A DNA stretch of 64,000 nucleotides. It comes from Sporosarcina sp. D27. Lineage in GTDB: Bacteria > Bacillota > Bacilli > Bacillales_A > Planococcaceae. Every line of letters starts with the position of its first letter. The first letter of the stretch is position 1. The notes under the pieces were generated by a model, which saw only the letters and a list, made by a program, of their open reading frames with translations, had not been told where the DNA came from and ran no database searches. The stretch is taken from the NCBI RefSeq assembly GCF_000586555.1, contig NZ_AZUC01000009.1:124001-188000 (forward strand). Reading direction: 5' to 3'. The position numbers and the translations under genes were made by a program. Positions 32,213 to 42,885 of the stretch are shown piece after piece.

Positions 32213-33170
32213 TGAAAACAGTAGCCTCCTTTTCCAGTTTCTCGTTCAGCTTTTGTCTCCAGAAAAACGCGACTGCAATGGTCAGTACAAAAGCGGTTAT
32301 AACACGGATAAGGAGCAGTGGCCAGACCGCGATACCTAATGGGATGAACAATAAAGTATCTTCTATAACTGCGTGACATGCGACAAGGAATATGAACGAT
32401 AGTGTTGCATCCCGTTTACTAACACCGTCTTCTTGAACCGCCTGGATCATTACACCTGCACCATATGCAAGGCCAATGACAAGTCCCGCCACTAACGTTA
32501 ACGAAGCGTTCGGCTGTACACCAATCAGCTTTGTAACTGGTGAAAATTTAGAGGAGAACTTCTCTAAGTAATTTCGGTCCTTCAAGAATTGGACAACGAG
32601 CATTAACGGGATGACAATGAGTGCGAGTTGCAAGACTCCGAAAGATGCTTTTTGCAGTCCCAATAAGAAGATATCAAACCATCCGTCCGGAACTATAGCT
32701 GTTTCAGGAGCAATCCCATATTTCGCGATTCCTCCACCACCTCGCCAAACGAGGTTAATGACAATCCCGGAAACAGCCGCTAAACCGAAACGCACCACCA
32801 ACACAATCCATAGCTTGACGCCCACTTTCAACGCAACCCCTGTTTCGATGAACAGGTTGTGTGAAAAACTGAGCATCATCGCAATGATAAATACTTCTTT
32901 CACCGTCAAATCGAGTGATAAGATTCCAGCGATTCCAGCGTACAAGTTCAATGCATTCCCGAGGACTAGTGGGATTGCCGCTTCTCCACTCAAACCAAAA
33001 AGATTCATGAATGGAGAAATCAGCTTAACGAGCCAAGGCAATATAGGAGTATGTTGCAAAATCACTACAAGAATCGTGATGGGGAAAATGATTTTCCCAA
33101 GCGACCAGGTTGTTTTCAATCCCGCTCCTAACCCATTCTTAAGCGTTGCTACGTTGTCATTAGTTGTCAT
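32205..33170 (-). CDS. yvoD: Nucleoside-recognition (Gate) membrane protein, YvoD-like
   Basis: The 321-residue integral membrane protein has about eight transmembrane helices (IIFPITILVVILQHTPILPW, VFIIAMMLSFSHNLFIETGV, ALIVIPLMLVVQFL, LLLIRVITAFVLTIAVAFFW). Two Gate/nucleoside-recognition repeats each carry a FSHNL or CHAVIEDTL motif. The family resembles parts of nucleoside transporters and SpmA/SpmB; the function is unknown. Conserved place between lgt and ppaX. Confidence 0.93.
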   Translation of the reverse strand: MTTNDNVATLKNGLGAGLKTTWSLGKIIFPITILVVILQHTPILPWLVKLISPFMNLFGLSGEAAIPLVLGNALNLYAGIAGILSLDLTVKEVFIIAMMLSFSHNLFIETGVALKVGVKLWIVLVVRFGLAAVSGIVINLVWRGGGGIAKYGIAPETAIVPDGWFDIFLLGLQKASFGVLQLALIVIPLMLVVQFLKDRNYLEKFSSKFSPVTKLIGVQPNASLTLVAGLVIGLAYGAGVMIQAVQEDGVSKRDATLSFIFLVACHAVIEDTLLFIPLGIAVWPLLLIRVITAFVLTIAVAFFWRQKLNEKLEKEATVFNG

Positions 33171-33966
33171 TATACCTCACATCCGTCTTCATGATGAACC
33201 TGCGATAGATGAGTAGCCCAAGTGCAATGAGTACTCCAAAAATAGATACAACCTGTGCTGCACGGAGATCTCCTCCATACAAGCTATCCGTTCTCATACC
33301 TTCGATGAAGAAACGTCCAACTGAATACCAAATGATATAGAAGAAGAAGATTTCTCCACGTCTCAAATTGACTCTTCGCAACAATAGGATGATCGCAAGA
33401 CCTACAAGATTCCACATGGACTCATACAAAAACGTAGGATGATAGGTAATTCCATCAATCGTCATCTGATTCATAATCCAATCAGGAATAATATTGTTTT
33501 CAAGGAATGACTGAGACACTGGTCCGCCATGTGCTTCTTGGTTAATGAAATTGCCCCAGCGCCCAATAATTTGACCGATGAGTAGACCAGGTGCTGTAAT
33601 ATCGGCTACTTTCCAGAAAGAAACGCCTCGTTTTCTTGTAAAAATCGCCGCTGTAATAATCGCTCCGATTAGGGCACCATGTATGGCGATGCCACCTTCC
33701 CAGATTTTAATAATATCTCCAGGATGATCTTTATAGTAATCCCAAGAAAAGATGACATAGTAAATTCGTGCAGAAATAATGGAGATTGGAACTGCCCAAA
33801 TGAGCATATCTGTCAAGAAGTCTGGATGCATCTTTTGTTTTACCATTTCTCTTTGAACTAGTAAAAACGCTAATATGATTCCCGTCGCAATTAAGATTCC
33901 ATACCAACGGACTTCAAAAGTGCCGAACGAAAATGCAACTGGATCGATCGCTAATAATGTATTCAT
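33160..33966 (-). CDS. lgt: Prolipoprotein diacylglyceryl transferase
   Basis: The 268-residue membrane enzyme has seven predicted helices and the Lgt signature GRWGNFINQEAHGG (about 135-148), plus the conserved IAIHGALIGA and GRFFIEGMRTDSL segments. It moves diacylglycerol from phosphatidylglycerol to the lipobox Cys of pre-lipoproteins, including PrsA encoded at 45883-46824. The stop is followed at once by yvoD; its start is 1 bp after the hprK stop. Confidence 0.98.
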   Translation of the reverse strand: MNTLLAIDPVAFSFGTFEVRWYGILIATGIILAFLLVQREMVKQKMHPDFLTDMLIWAVPISIISARIYYVIFSWDYYKDHPGDIIKIWEGGIAIHGALIGAIITAAIFTRKRGVSFWKVADITAPGLLIGQIIGRWGNFINQEAHGGPVSQSFLENNIIPDWIMNQMTIDGITYHPTFLYESMWNLVGLAIILLLRRVNLRRGEIFFFYIIWYSVGRFFIEGMRTDSLYGGDLRAAQVVSIFGVLIALGLLIYRRFIMKTDVRYNDN

Positions 33967-34920
33967 TTACCGGTGAATCCCCTTTTCTTCTGCTGCAGTC
34001 GCCTTTTGACTGATCACTGCATCCAGCTTGTTTGTAAATTCTTCAGCTGCATTAATGCCTAACGATTTAAGTCGATAATCCATTGCAGCCACTTCGATTA
34101 TAACTGATAGATTCCTACCCGGGCGAACTGGTACGACTAACTTCGTCACTTCTGAATCCATGATCTTCAATTTGTCTTCATCGACACCTAGCCGGTCATA
34201 CATTTTTTCAGGATCCCATATTTCCAAATCGATGACGAGAACAATCCGCTTATCATCTTTTACCGAACTTGCGCCAAATAAGGTCATAATATCAATGATC
34301 CCCACGCCTCGGATTTCCAGCATGTGCTGGAGCAAAGGTGGCGGACTCCCGATTAGAATATTTTTTGCCACTTCACGGATTTCAACCGAATCATCTGCAA
34401 TGAGTCGGTGTCCACGTTTAACAAGTTCGAGAGCTGTTTCACTTTTACCGACACCACTTTTACCAGTGATTAACACACCAATCCCATAGACATCCACTAA
34501 AACACCATGAAGTGTTTTCATCGGTGCTAGGCGACCTGCAATGAAATTTGTTAACATACCTGAAAGTCTGGTCGTTGGAATATCGGCACCAAGGACAGAT
34601 ATCCCCATTCTTTCCGCAGCGATTTCAAGCTCCACTGGTAATGTAACACCATGCGCCAAAACGAATGCCGGTGTATCCGGTGTGCATAACAAATTCATCC
34701 GTTCAACGCGAAGTTCTTCAGGTAGCAATTCAAAAAACGAAATTTCCGTCTTCCCTAACAGTTGGATGCGTGTGCGTGTATAGAAATCAAAATAGCCTGC
34801 CATCTCAAGCCCTGGGCGGGATATATCACTTAACTCAATCATTCTGTCGATTCCACTAGCTCCAGCAAGCAATTCTAAGTCGAACCGCTCCTTAATATCT
34901 TTTACCGTGACTCCACCCAT
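33967..34920 (-). CDS. hprK: HPr kinase/phosphorylase
   Basis: From ATG 34918-34920 (GGAGGTGG 7 nt upstream) the protein has 317 residues. The Walker A is GKSGVGKS (153-160), followed by LIADDSVEIR and the HprK signature RGVGIIDIMTLFG. It phosphorylates Ser46 of HPr and Crh with ATP or PPi and reverses this by phosphorolysis, setting carbon catabolite repression. An ATG 10 codons upstream lies before the ribosome-binding site and is not used. It heads the hprK-lgt-yvoD-ppaX-yvoF operon. Confidence 0.98.
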   Translation of the reverse strand: MGGVTVKDIKERFDLELLAGASGIDRMIELSDISRPGLEMAGYFDFYTRTRIQLLGKTEISFFELLPEELRVERMNLLCTPDTPAFVLAHGVTLPVELEIAAERMGISVLGADIPTTRLSGMLTNFIAGRLAPMKTLHGVLVDVYGIGVLITGKSGVGKSETALELVKRGHRLIADDSVEIREVAKNILIGSPPPLLQHMLEIRGVGIIDIMTLFGASSVKDDKRIVLVIDLEIWDPEKMYDRLGVDEDKLKIMDSEVTKLVVPVRPGRNLSVIIEVAAMDYRLKSLGINAAEEFTNKLDAVISQKATAAEEKGIHR

Positions 34921-35039
34921 CTGATCGCCACCTCCATCTTCAATTGTCATCTATGCATCATTCTACCATTGTACAAAGGATTTTGAACGTAATTTCGCAT
35001 CGATGACTCTGCTTGTCTCAAAAATTTTAAACCATGAAT

Positions 35040-35078
35040 TAAAAAGCCTTCCCTCGATTAGTAAGAGAGAAGGCCAAC
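35040..35078 (-). terminator. Terminator of the yvlB-like gene
   Basis: GGCCTTCTCTC-TTACTAATC-GAGGGAAGGC followed by TTTTTAATT on the minus strand. Confidence 0.88.
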
Positions 35079-35083
35079 TCTAT

Positions 35084-36304
35084 TTATGATTCGTTCTTTT
35101 CAGGAGAATAACAAACCATCACAGAACCTGTTTTAGATTCCGCAAACAAATGTAGGGTAGACGGAGAATCCTGTACATCTTTCTTAAAGTTCATGGAACG
35201 ATGTAAGAGCTGATCCTGATTGGATGTATTCTCAACATCCGGCAGTTTCAAGTTCAGGCTTCCGATGGTTGAAGTAATGCTACCTACTAACGATAGCGAG
35301 CTAGGTACATACAACTCTATATTTCCTCCTACACTTTTCACATCGATCTTTTCAGGACTTTCATGAGAAGTTGTCACTGAGATGGATCCGTTGAGTGTAC
35401 GGGCTTGTGTATCTTTCACTTTCCCATCAATGTAGATGAGTCCGTTCAATGTTTGCGTCTCCAGTTTATGACTTTCAATACTCAGCAAACGAATTTCGCC
35501 GTTAAGGGTTTCGATGTCCACTTCCCCAGCTTTGACATAGCTGAGATTAACTTTTCCGTTAGCTGTCTTAACACGCAGGACATCCGCTTCCAGATTTCGG
35601 AGGTCGAATCCACCATTCAACAACCGAACTGAAATTTTACGATACGTTTTTTTAGGAACGGTGAGGACTGTATTTACTTGTACTGTTTTGGAATTACTTG
35701 AAATTCTAAGTGATTGATCGTCCGCTACAAAAATAAGCTTTTCCAAAAACTCCTTTTTTGCTTCTTCTTCGGAACTTGATGTAAAGGTCTTCACTGAAAA
35801 GACCGCTGAAATTTCGTCTCCTTCACCTGGGACAATCGATAGTTTACCGTTATCGATATCCACGATGAGTTCTTCCAACTCTTTTACTTCTTTTTGCATC
35901 TTGTGCTCAAACGTCGTTGAAGCGCCAAACGGATTTTCCATATCAAACTGCTTCACCTTTTGAACCGCACTTTGCATGAATTGCATAAATTGGTCACCGA
36001 CATTCGTTAAATCTTTACGAACGTCTTCCATAAATTCCTCGGCAGAAGTGCCTGACCAACCAGATTTAGAAGACTGCCCTTTTTCTTTAGACGCTTCTTC
36101 TTTTCCTGACTCTGAAAAAGGGTCTTCTTTTGAATCCTTCTGTGCATGATCTTGTGTTTGAGTTGGTTCAACATCAATAGAAAAACCAGCTGCCTTCTTT
36201 GCAGGTTCACTTTGAGATAATGCTTCTAATAGTGTCAAAGCCTCATCCGTTGAAATCGTTCCATTCTCAAGCATAGTTAAAATGCGTTTTCTTTCGTTTT
36301 GCAT
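35084..36304 (-). CDS. yvlB: DUF4097 beta-helix protein (YvlB-like)
   Basis: The 406-residue protein starts with a short SHOCT-like helical hairpin (RKRILTMLENGTISTDEALT, LLEALS). An acidic linker follows (about 40-85), then a long DUF4097 repeat domain of short beta strands (VKTANGKVNLSYVKAGEVDI, ETLNGEIRLLSIES, TLNGSISVTTSHES). B. subtilis YvlB lies in the yvlABCD cell-envelope stress operon next to uvrBA, the same neighbourhood as here, though yvlA, yvlC and yvlD are not present. The function is unknown; a scaffolding or envelope-stress role is inferred. Confidence 0.88.
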   Translation of the reverse strand: MQNERKRILTMLENGTISTDEALTLLEALSQSEPAKKAAGFSIDVEPTQTQDHAQKDSKEDPFSESGKEEASKEKGQSSKSGWSGTSAEEFMEDVRKDLTNVGDQFMQFMQSAVQKVKQFDMENPFGASTTFEHKMQKEVKELEELIVDIDNGKLSIVPGEGDEISAVFSVKTFTSSSEEEAKKEFLEKLIFVADDQSLRISSNSKTVQVNTVLTVPKKTYRKISVRLLNGGFDLRNLEADVLRVKTANGKVNLSYVKAGEVDIETLNGEIRLLSIESHKLETQTLNGLIYIDGKVKDTQARTLNGSISVTTSHESPEKIDVKSVGGNIELYVPSSLSLVGSITSTIGSLNLKLPDVENTSNQDQLLHRSMNFKKDVQDSPSTLHLFAESKTGSVMVCYSPEKNES

Positions 36305-36376
36305 TTCTTTCGCCTCCTAAGTGGAATGATGGTGCATATGATTTGCTTATCTATACGGTTCGCAAACCAAAAAGTT

Positions 36377-39250
36377 TCACGTCACTAGATTTTCAGCCTT
36401 TTCAAGTCTTGCAGACATACGACCGCGATCCCGTTGCAAAATAGGTTTCAAGTACATTCCTGTATACGATTTTTTATTTTCAGCGACTTGTTCAGGTGTA
36501 CCAGTAGCGATGATTTGTCCACCTTTGTCGCCACCTTCTGGTCCAAGGTCAATAATATGATCAACGGTTTTAATGACATCTAGATTATGTTCTATGACTA
36601 ACACCGTATTCCCGGAGTCAACGAGTCGTTCCAAAACTTTTAGGAGTTTCGCGATATCGTGTACGTGAAGTCCCGTAGTCGGTTCATCCAAAATGTAAAA
36701 TGACTTTCCATTAGACCGTTTGTGAAGTTCTGAAGCAAGTTTTACACGCTGCGCTTCACCGCCGGAAAGCGTTGTCGCAGGTTGCCCTAATTGAACATAC
36801 CCTAGACCAACGTCAACAATTGTTTGAAGTTTGCGCTGGATTTTAGGGATATTTTCAAAGAACTCAGTGGCAGTTTCCGCTGTCATTTCTAGGACATCAG
36901 CTATGTTTTTCCCTTTATACGTCACTTCAAGCGTTTCACGGTTATATCGTTTCCCATGACACACATCACAAGGTACGTAAACATCCGGTAGAAAATGCAT
37001 CTCGATTTTCAGAATCCCATCTCCACGACACGCTTCACATCGTCCACCCTTAACATTGAAACTGAACCTTCCTTTTTTATATCCACGTACTTTCGCTTCG
37101 TTTGTCATGGCGAAAACGTCTCTTACGTCGTCAAATACCCCCGTATAAGTAGCAGGGTTCGAACGAGGTGTTCGTCCAATTGGAGATTGGTCGATTTCAA
37201 TAACCTTTTCTAATTCTTCCAATCCTTCTACGCTTTTATACGCACCCGGACGTTGTTTTGAACGATTCAACTTTTGTGCCAATATTTTATAAAGTACATT
37301 GTTGATAAGCGTACTCTTTCCCGACCCTGAAACGCCCGTGACAGCTATGAACTGACCAAGTGGAAAATCGACATTAACTTTTTTAAGGTTGTTTTCAGAA
37401 GCGCCTTTTATTATCACTTTCCTACCATCTGATTTCCGCCGTTCTGTCGGCAATGCAATGTACCTCTTCCCACTCAAATATTGTCCAGTCAATGAGTTAG
37501 GATCCGCCATCACTTCTTGTGGTGTTCCTGCAGAGACGATTTCGCCTCCCGCGACACCAGCTCCAGGACCGATATCGATTAAGTAATCAGCTTCCATCAT
37601 CGTGTCTTCATCATGTTCTACGACAATGAGCGTATTCCCGATATCTCTCATACTTTTCAACGTACTGATTAGCCTGTCATTGTCTCTTTGATGAAGTCCA
37701 ATAGAAGGCTCATCCAAGATGTAAAGAACGCCTGTTAAACGGGAGCCAATTTGAGTCGCAAGCCGAATTCTTTGGGCTTCTCCACCAGAAAGAGTTCCCG
37801 CTGCGCGAGATAGCGTCAAATAATCGAGCCCTACATTAACAAGAAAACCGAGTCTTTCGTTAATTTCCCTAAGAATCAGTTCAGCAATTTTTGCATCCTT
37901 TTCTGAAAGCTGAAGATTATCGAAAAACGACTGAGCTTCGACAATCGATTTCTCTGTCACTTGACCAACGTGGATATTAGCCACTTTCACAGCGAGCGAT
38001 TCCTGTTTCAATCGGTACCCATTACAAGTTGGACATGGACGTTGCGCCATATACTTCTCCATCTGTTCCCGAACATAGTCAGAAGAAGTCTCTTTGAAAC
38101 GGCGCTCTATATTAGATAAAACCCCTTCAAAGTAAATAGCATTATCACGGGTCTGACCGAACTCGTTCGTATATTTAAATCGTATTTTTTCGTCTTTCGA
38201 ACCGTAAAGAATTTTATCCAAATCATCTGTAGCCAATTCGCTAACAGGACTGTCCATAGAAATTCCGTAATGCTGCGCAACGGTCTTCAGCAGTTCTGGA
38301 TAGTATTGTGAACTCGTTGGTATCCAAGGGACGATCGCATCCCCTTTTAAGGATAGGGATGAGTCAGGGATGACTAAATCTGGATCCACTTCTAATTTCA
38401 TCCCGAGTCCATCGCAATCTGGACATGCACCAAATGGGCTGTTGAACGAAAACATTCTCGGTTCTAGTTCTCCTATTGAGAACCCACAAATTGGACACGC
38501 ATGATGCTCACTAAATAATAGTTCTTCCCCATCGATTACATCGACAAGTGCTGTTCCTTCCGAGAGACGAAGAGCCGCTTCAAGCGAATCACTAAGTCGA
38601 CCTGCAATCCCTTCTTTGATAACGACACGGTCGACAACGACTTCTATGTTATGTTTTTTGTTTTTGTTGAGCTCGATATTGTCATCTAAATCGAATGTTT
38701 CACCATCAATTCGAACACGGACATACCCTTGTTTCTTCAGGTCTTCCAGTAACTTTACATGGGTTCCTTTTCGACCTGAAATTATAGGCGCTAATATTTG
38801 GATACGTGTCCGTTCTTCCAACTCAAGCACACGGTCTGTCATTTGCTCTACTGTTTGTGAAGTGATTTCAATCCCGTGATTTGGACAAATCGGTTTTCCA
38901 ACACGCGCGTAAAGCAATCTTAAATAGTCGTATACTTCAGTAACGGTACCAACTGTGGAACGTGGATTTCTACTCGTCGTTTTTTGGTCTATCGAAATGG
39001 CCGGAGATAGACCTTCTATTAGATCTACGTCCGGTTTGTCCATCTGCCCTAGAAATTGCCGAGCATAAGAAGAGAGAGACTCGACATATCTGCGTTGCCC
39101 TTCCGCATAAATCGTATCAAAAGCGAGTGATGATTTTCCCGATCCAGAAAGACCCGTCATGACGACTAACTGATCCCGCGGGATGGTCACGTTAATGTTT
39201 TTCAAGTTGTGCGCTCGGGCACCTTGAATGTAGATTTCAGTATTTTTCAT
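36377..39250 (-). CDS. uvrA: Excinuclease ABC subunit A
   Basis: The 957-residue DNA damage sensor contains two ABC ATPase modules: Walker [10 protein letters not shown] and GVSGSGKST; signatures [12 protein letters not shown] and [12 protein letters not shown]. Two zinc modules are visible (CPICG...CPDCDG and CEACRGDGI...CDVCHGKR). It dimerises and loads UvrB at lesions in nucleotide excision repair. The gene follows uvrB by 6 bp in one operon controlled from the uvrB promoter. Confidence 0.99.
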   Translation of the reverse strand: MKNTEIYIQGARAHNLKNINVTIPRDQLVVMTGLSGSGKSSLAFDTIYAEGQRRYVESLSSYARQFLGQMDKPDVDLIEGLSPAISIDQKTTSRNPRSTVGTVTEVYDYLRLLYARVGKPICPNHGIEITSQTVEQMTDRVLELEERTRIQILAPIISGRKGTHVKLLEDLKKQGYVRVRIDGETFDLDDNIELNKNKKHNIEVVVDRVVIKEGIAGRLSDSLEAALRLSEGTALVDVIDGEELLFSEHHACPICGFSIGELEPRMFSFNSPFGACPDCDGLGMKLEVDPDLVIPDSSLSLKGDAIVPWIPTSSQYYPELLKTVAQHYGISMDSPVSELATDDLDKILYGSKDEKIRFKYTNEFGQTRDNAIYFEGVLSNIERRFKETSSDYVREQMEKYMAQRPCPTCNGYRLKQESLAVKVANIHVGQVTEKSIVEAQSFFDNLQLSEKDAKIAELILREINERLGFLVNVGLDYLTLSRAAGTLSGGEAQRIRLATQIGSRLTGVLYILDEPSIGLHQRDNDRLISTLKSMRDIGNTLIVVEHDEDTMMEADYLIDIGPGAGVAGGEIVSAGTPQEVMADPNSLTGQYLSGKRYIALPTERRKSDGRKVIIKGASENNLKKVNVDFPLGQFIAVTGVSGSGKSTLINNVLYKILAQKLNRSKQRPGAYKSVEGLEELEKVIEIDQSPIGRTPRSNPATYTGVFDDVRDVFAMTNEAKVRGYKKGRFSFNVKGGRCEACRGDGILKIEMHFLPDVYVPCDVCHGKRYNRETLEVTYKGKNIADVLEMTAETATEFFENIPKIQRKLQTIVDVGLGYVQLGQPATTLSGGEAQRVKLASELHKRSNGKSFYILDEPTTGLHVHDIAKLLKVLERLVDSGNTVLVIEHNLDVIKTVDHIIDLGPEGGDKGGQIIATGTPEQVAENKKSYTGMYLKPILQRDRGRMSARLEKAENLVT

Positions 39251-39256
39251 GCCTTC

Positions 39257-41239
39257 TCACCTTTCCGCTTTCAATTCCAATATTGTATCCCGAAGTTCAG
39301 CGGCACGTTCAAAGTCGAGTGCTTTCGCTGATTCTTTCATTTCTTTTTCTAGTGATGCAAGTAAGGTTGTTTTCTCTTCTTTTGTTAACTTCTTACCTTC
39401 TGTTACTTTATCCACAAAGGAGAGGGATTCTTCAGAAGCTTGTGTCGCTCGGATGACATCACGAATTCCCTTTTGAATCGTTTTCGGCGTAATATTGTGC
39501 TCTTCGTTATAAGCCATCTGTATCTCTCTACGTCGCTGTGTTTCTTCGATTGCTTTGTTCATGGAGTCCGTGTAGCGGTCGGCGTACATAATAACCCGTC
39601 CTTCTGAGTTCCGTGCAGCTCGTCCAATTGTTTGAATCAGTGCGCGTTCTGAACGTAGGAATCCTTCTTTATCGGCATCCAATATTGTCACGAGTGACAC
39701 CTCTGGAATGTCGAGTCCTTCTCTCAATAGGTTAATGCCTACTAAGACATCATATACACCAAGTCTTAGCTCACGAATGATTTCTATTCGCTCTAAGGTT
39801 TTGATTTCAGAGTGAAGGTAGTTTACTTTCACGCCAGCTTCTTTCAAATAATCCGTCAAGTCTTCAGACATTTTTTTCGTGAGCGTCGTAACAAGCACAC
39901 GTTCATTTCTTTTTGCCCGTTCATTGATTTCATCCAATAAATCGTCAATTTGCCCTTCAATCGGACGTATTTCAATAATGGGATCGAGCAAACCGGTTGG
40001 ACGAATGATCTGTTCAACCATTTTTGGCGTATGCTCGATTTCATAAGGTCCCGGCGTTGCAGAAACATAAATTGCCTGATTGACATGTTTTTCAAATTCC
40101 TCAAACATAAGTGGGCGGTTGTCCAATGCGGAAGGTAGTCGGAATCCGTGTTCAACTAGAACCTTCTTCCTCGCTTGGTCCCCGTTGTACATACCACGGA
40201 TTTGCGGAAGCGTAACGTGGCTTTCATCCGCCACAATGAGGAAATCATCCGGGAAATAGTCAAGCAATGTATAAGGAGTTTCCCCAGCGTCACGTAGGGA
40301 TAGATGTCGGGAATAGTTTTCGATCCCTGAACAGAAGCCCATCTCTCGCATCATTTCTAGGTCATAGCGTGTTCGTTGTTCAAGACGCTGTGCTTCAAGA
40401 AGCTTGTCATTCTCTCGAAGTATTTTCAGCTGTTCTTCCAATTCTATTTCTATTCGTTCAATCGCTTTTACCATTTTCGCTTCACCTGTGACGAAGTGGG
40501 AATTCGGGAAAATCGCTACGTGTTCGCGTTCACCTAGTACTTCGCCTGTTAGTGCATCCACTTCACGTAATCGTTCAATTTCATCTCCGAAAAATTCAAT
40601 ACGGATACAACGCTCGTCCTGAGATGCCGGGAAGATTTCCACGACATCCCCTCGTACTCGGAACGTTCCGCGTGTAAAACTCACATCATTTCTCTCGTAT
40701 AAGTTATCCACGAATTTACGTAACAACTGATTCCTGTCAATCTCGAGGCCAGGACGTAGTGAAATCATATGGGAACCATATTCTTCTGGTGATCCTAGGC
40801 CATAAATGCATGAGACGGAGGCAACAATTAGAACGTCTCTTCGTTCAAAGAGCGAAGCCGTCGCTGAGTGACGTAATTTATCTATTTCATCGTTTATACT
40901 GGAGTCTTTTTCAATATACGTATCTGTTTGTGGGACATAAGCTTCCGGCTGATAGTAGTCATAAAAACTTACAAAGTATTCAACTGCGTTATCAGGGAAA
41001 AACTCTTTGAATTCACTATAAAGTTGACCCGCAAGTGTTTTGTTATGAGCAATGACCAACGTCGGTTTATTCACTTCCGTTACGACGTTAGAAACGGTAA
41101 ATGTCTTACCTGTACCTGTTGCTCCAAGTAGTGTTTGGTGCTTTTCACCTTTCTCAATACCAGCAACCAACTCTTTGATGGCAGTCGGCTGATCTCCTTG
41201 CGGCGTATATGGGGCTTGTAGGCCAAATGTATCTGTCAC
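39257..41239 (-). CDS. uvrB: Excinuclease ABC subunit B
   Basis: The 660-residue helicase-like protein has Walker A GATGTGKT, the beta-hairpin [20 protein letters not shown], motif [20 protein letters not shown] (motif VI), and a C-terminal UVR domain ([20 protein letters not shown]) for UvrC contact. It verifies damage and positions the UvrC cuts. A LexA-like box lies upstream at 41310-41323, so SOS induction is expected. Confidence 0.99.
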   Translation of the reverse strand: MTDTFGLQAPYTPQGDQPTAIKELVAGIEKGEKHQTLLGATGTGKTFTVSNVVTEVNKPTLVIAHNKTLAGQLYSEFKEFFPDNAVEYFVSFYDYYQPEAYVPQTDTYIEKDSSINDEIDKLRHSATASLFERRDVLIVASVSCIYGLGSPEEYGSHMISLRPGLEIDRNQLLRKFVDNLYERNDVSFTRGTFRVRGDVVEIFPASQDERCIRIEFFGDEIERLREVDALTGEVLGEREHVAIFPNSHFVTGEAKMVKAIERIEIELEEQLKILRENDKLLEAQRLEQRTRYDLEMMREMGFCSGIENYSRHLSLRDAGETPYTLLDYFPDDFLIVADESHVTLPQIRGMYNGDQARKKVLVEHGFRLPSALDNRPLMFEEFEKHVNQAIYVSATPGPYEIEHTPKMVEQIIRPTGLLDPIIEIRPIEGQIDDLLDEINERAKRNERVLVTTLTKKMSEDLTDYLKEAGVKVNYLHSEIKTLERIEIIRELRLGVYDVLVGINLLREGLDIPEVSLVTILDADKEGFLRSERALIQTIGRAARNSEGRVIMYADRYTDSMNKAIEETQRRREIQMAYNEEHNITPKTIQKGIRDVIRATQASEESLSFVDKVTEGKKLTKEEKTTLLASLEKEMKESAKALDFERAAELRDTILELKAER

Positions 41240-41309
41240 TGAACGTCACTCCCTAGTATTCCTCTATTGTCTATTTTATCACATTCCCTCTCTAACCCAA
41301 AGCAAAAAG

Positions 41310-41323
41310 CGAACGTACGTTTT
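41310..41323 (-). promoter_or_regulatory. LexA (DinR)-like SOS box upstream of uvrB
   Basis: CGAACGTACGTTTT, close to the Firmicute consensus CGAAC-N4-GTTCG with two mismatches in the second half. A plausible promoter follows on the minus strand (TTTGGG, 17 nt, TAAAAT, ending near 41276), placing the box just upstream of the -35. Confidence 0.7.
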
Positions 41324-41331
41324 TTCTCACA

Positions 41332-41362
41332 AAAAAACTGCACGCGATTGCGCACAGTTTAG
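41332..41362 (-). terminator. Terminator of the IDEAL-domain gene
   Basis: CTGTGCGC-AATC-GCGTGCAG followed by TTTTTTT on the minus strand. Confidence 0.88.
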
Positions 41363-41364
41363 AA

Positions 41365-41601
41365 TCAATCTTTTTCGTCTAGTTTACGTAAGGAGTCTGT
41401 CAGTTGCATAAAAGTCGGTTTATCATTACGATCCAGGGCCGCATCAATCTCTTCCAGCAAACGTGTTCGAGTTTGTTCACGGTGGATATGATTAAGAAAC
41501 AAATCGATGTAGATGTCATTCAGCATTTTTTCCGCTTGCATTGAGGAACTATTCTTTCCCACAGCCTTTAGGAACTCAGCATATGAATAATTATTCTCCA
41601 T
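41365..41601 (-). CDS. IDEAL-domain small protein
   Basis: The 78-residue protein contains a typical IDEAL domain (about 25-75; MLNDIYIDLFLNHIHREQTR, LLEEIDAALDRNDKPTFMQL). IDEAL domains occur in ComK/CsbA-region and YpiB-like Bacillales proteins; the role is unclear, possibly protein-protein interaction. ATG 41599-41601 lies 8 nt after GAGG; an in-frame GTG 3 codons earlier is possible. It stands alone between ecsB and uvrB. Confidence 0.85.
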   Translation of the reverse strand: MENNYSYAEFLKAVGKNSSSMQAEKMLNDIYIDLFLNHIHREQTRTRLLEEIDAALDRNDKPTFMQLTDSLRKLDEKD

Positions 41602-41676
41602 CTCTCTCACCTCGGAACCCTTTTAATTATTGTAACGAATTCTTCCTTCGTTTTGCAAGTATTTTTACGAATATTC

Positions 41677-42885
41677 CTACTCTTCCTCTTTGTTATTCGA
41701 TAATCGAATTGTAGCTTCTGAAATGATTAGCACAATTGCTCCCATTACAAAAGGAGTTACTGACAGACCATGCATGAGTAAACCTGCAATTATTATTAGC
41801 CCAGCTTGCAACCATTGGACACGCTCAGTCAAACGGAAAATTTCTGTTGGACGCGCCTCTTCTGTATTCGGGAACAACAAATCCATTCGGAATTCATCAC
41901 CACCGCGAAGTGTTTGCAACGTCTGAATCGCCGAAGCAAAGGCTAGCGCCCCAATGAAGATGAATGCCACGATTGGAAATGGGATGAACAACACTCCTAA
42001 AATCGATAGCACCGTTAGTCGTAGCCAAAGCCAAAATGATTCGTCCGTCCGGATAAATGTCCGACGTAGCAAAAAGCTTTGTGCATCTGTACGTTCTACA
42101 TTTGCATCAGGCATGAAAAAACCGAGCCATGACCGCTTACTTATCGACCCCTTTAAATGAGGGACTTCCGTAAAGTAATTGGCAAATCGATAAAAACTCA
42201 TCATTCGATTTTGCTCAAGTTCAATGAAGTGATTATAAGGAAATGGTTGTGTGTTCGCTTTTTTCATCCACAAAGTACCATACAGCAAATAGGCAAGCGC
42301 AATAACAACCAGGATAATCCATTGAACGGAGAGTACTGCATAAAACAATAGTGCGTTCAGTACGAAACGGATGAATCGGTCCCGCCACACTCCTTGTCCT
42401 TCGTTAGCTTTCCTATAAAGAAACTCGGTTCGAACACTTGCCCATAGCACAGCAATGATTAATAGAAATAATAAGCCAAATATCGGTTTACTCCCTATTT
42501 CATAAGCACTTAGCATTGGTAGTGCTACGATGAAAACAATAATCGGTAAAGGTAATTTTGAAAAAAACGTCCAACTTAACGCTCTGCTCGTATACGTGGG
42601 TAATGCTTTTTCAAGCGGCAGTAAATAGACAGCATCTGCAGGTTTTAGAAGGGTCACTGGTGTCGCTATGAACGTTGAAGCAGCTAGCAACAACGCGATA
42701 AATCGAGCCGCAGGTAAGTCAGGTGGTACATCTTTTAACCACTCACTATATGAATAGCCTGCTGCCCCTATAGAAAACAGCAACACGATTGCCAAATGTC
42801 CCGTGAACACATATTGCAAGTAGCGCTGCAACTCCATCAAATATTTACCGAAACGACTCCCCCACACTTCACGTAAGCTGTTCAT
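41677..42885 (-). CDS. ecsB: EcsB, ABC transporter permease
   Basis: The 402-residue membrane protein has several transmembrane helices, including GHLAIVLLFSIGAAGYSYSE, LPIIVFIVALPMLSAY and a C-terminal pair GLIIIAGLLMHGLSVTPFVM. Its start overlaps the ecsA stop by 17 bp. EcsAB in Bacillus affects secretion, competence and regulated proteolysis of membrane proteins and peptides; the transported substrate is thought to be peptides. EcsC is not present next to it. Confidence 0.93.
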   Translation of the reverse strand: MNSLREVWGSRFGKYLMELQRYLQYVFTGHLAIVLLFSIGAAGYSYSEWLKDVPPDLPAARFIALLLAASTFIATPVTLLKPADAVYLLPLEKALPTYTSRALSWTFFSKLPLPIIVFIVALPMLSAYEIGSKPIFGLLFLLIIAVLWASVRTEFLYRKANEGQGVWRDRFIRFVLNALLFYAVLSVQWIILVVIALAYLLYGTLWMKKANTQPFPYNHFIELEQNRMMSFYRFANYFTEVPHLKGSISKRSWLGFFMPDANVERTDAQSFLLRRTFIRTDESFWLWLRLTVLSILGVLFIPFPIVAFIFIGALAFASAIQTLQTLRGGDEFRMDLLFPNTEEARPTEIFRLTERVQWLQAGLIIIAGLLMHGLSVTPFVMGAIVLIISEATIRLSNNKEEE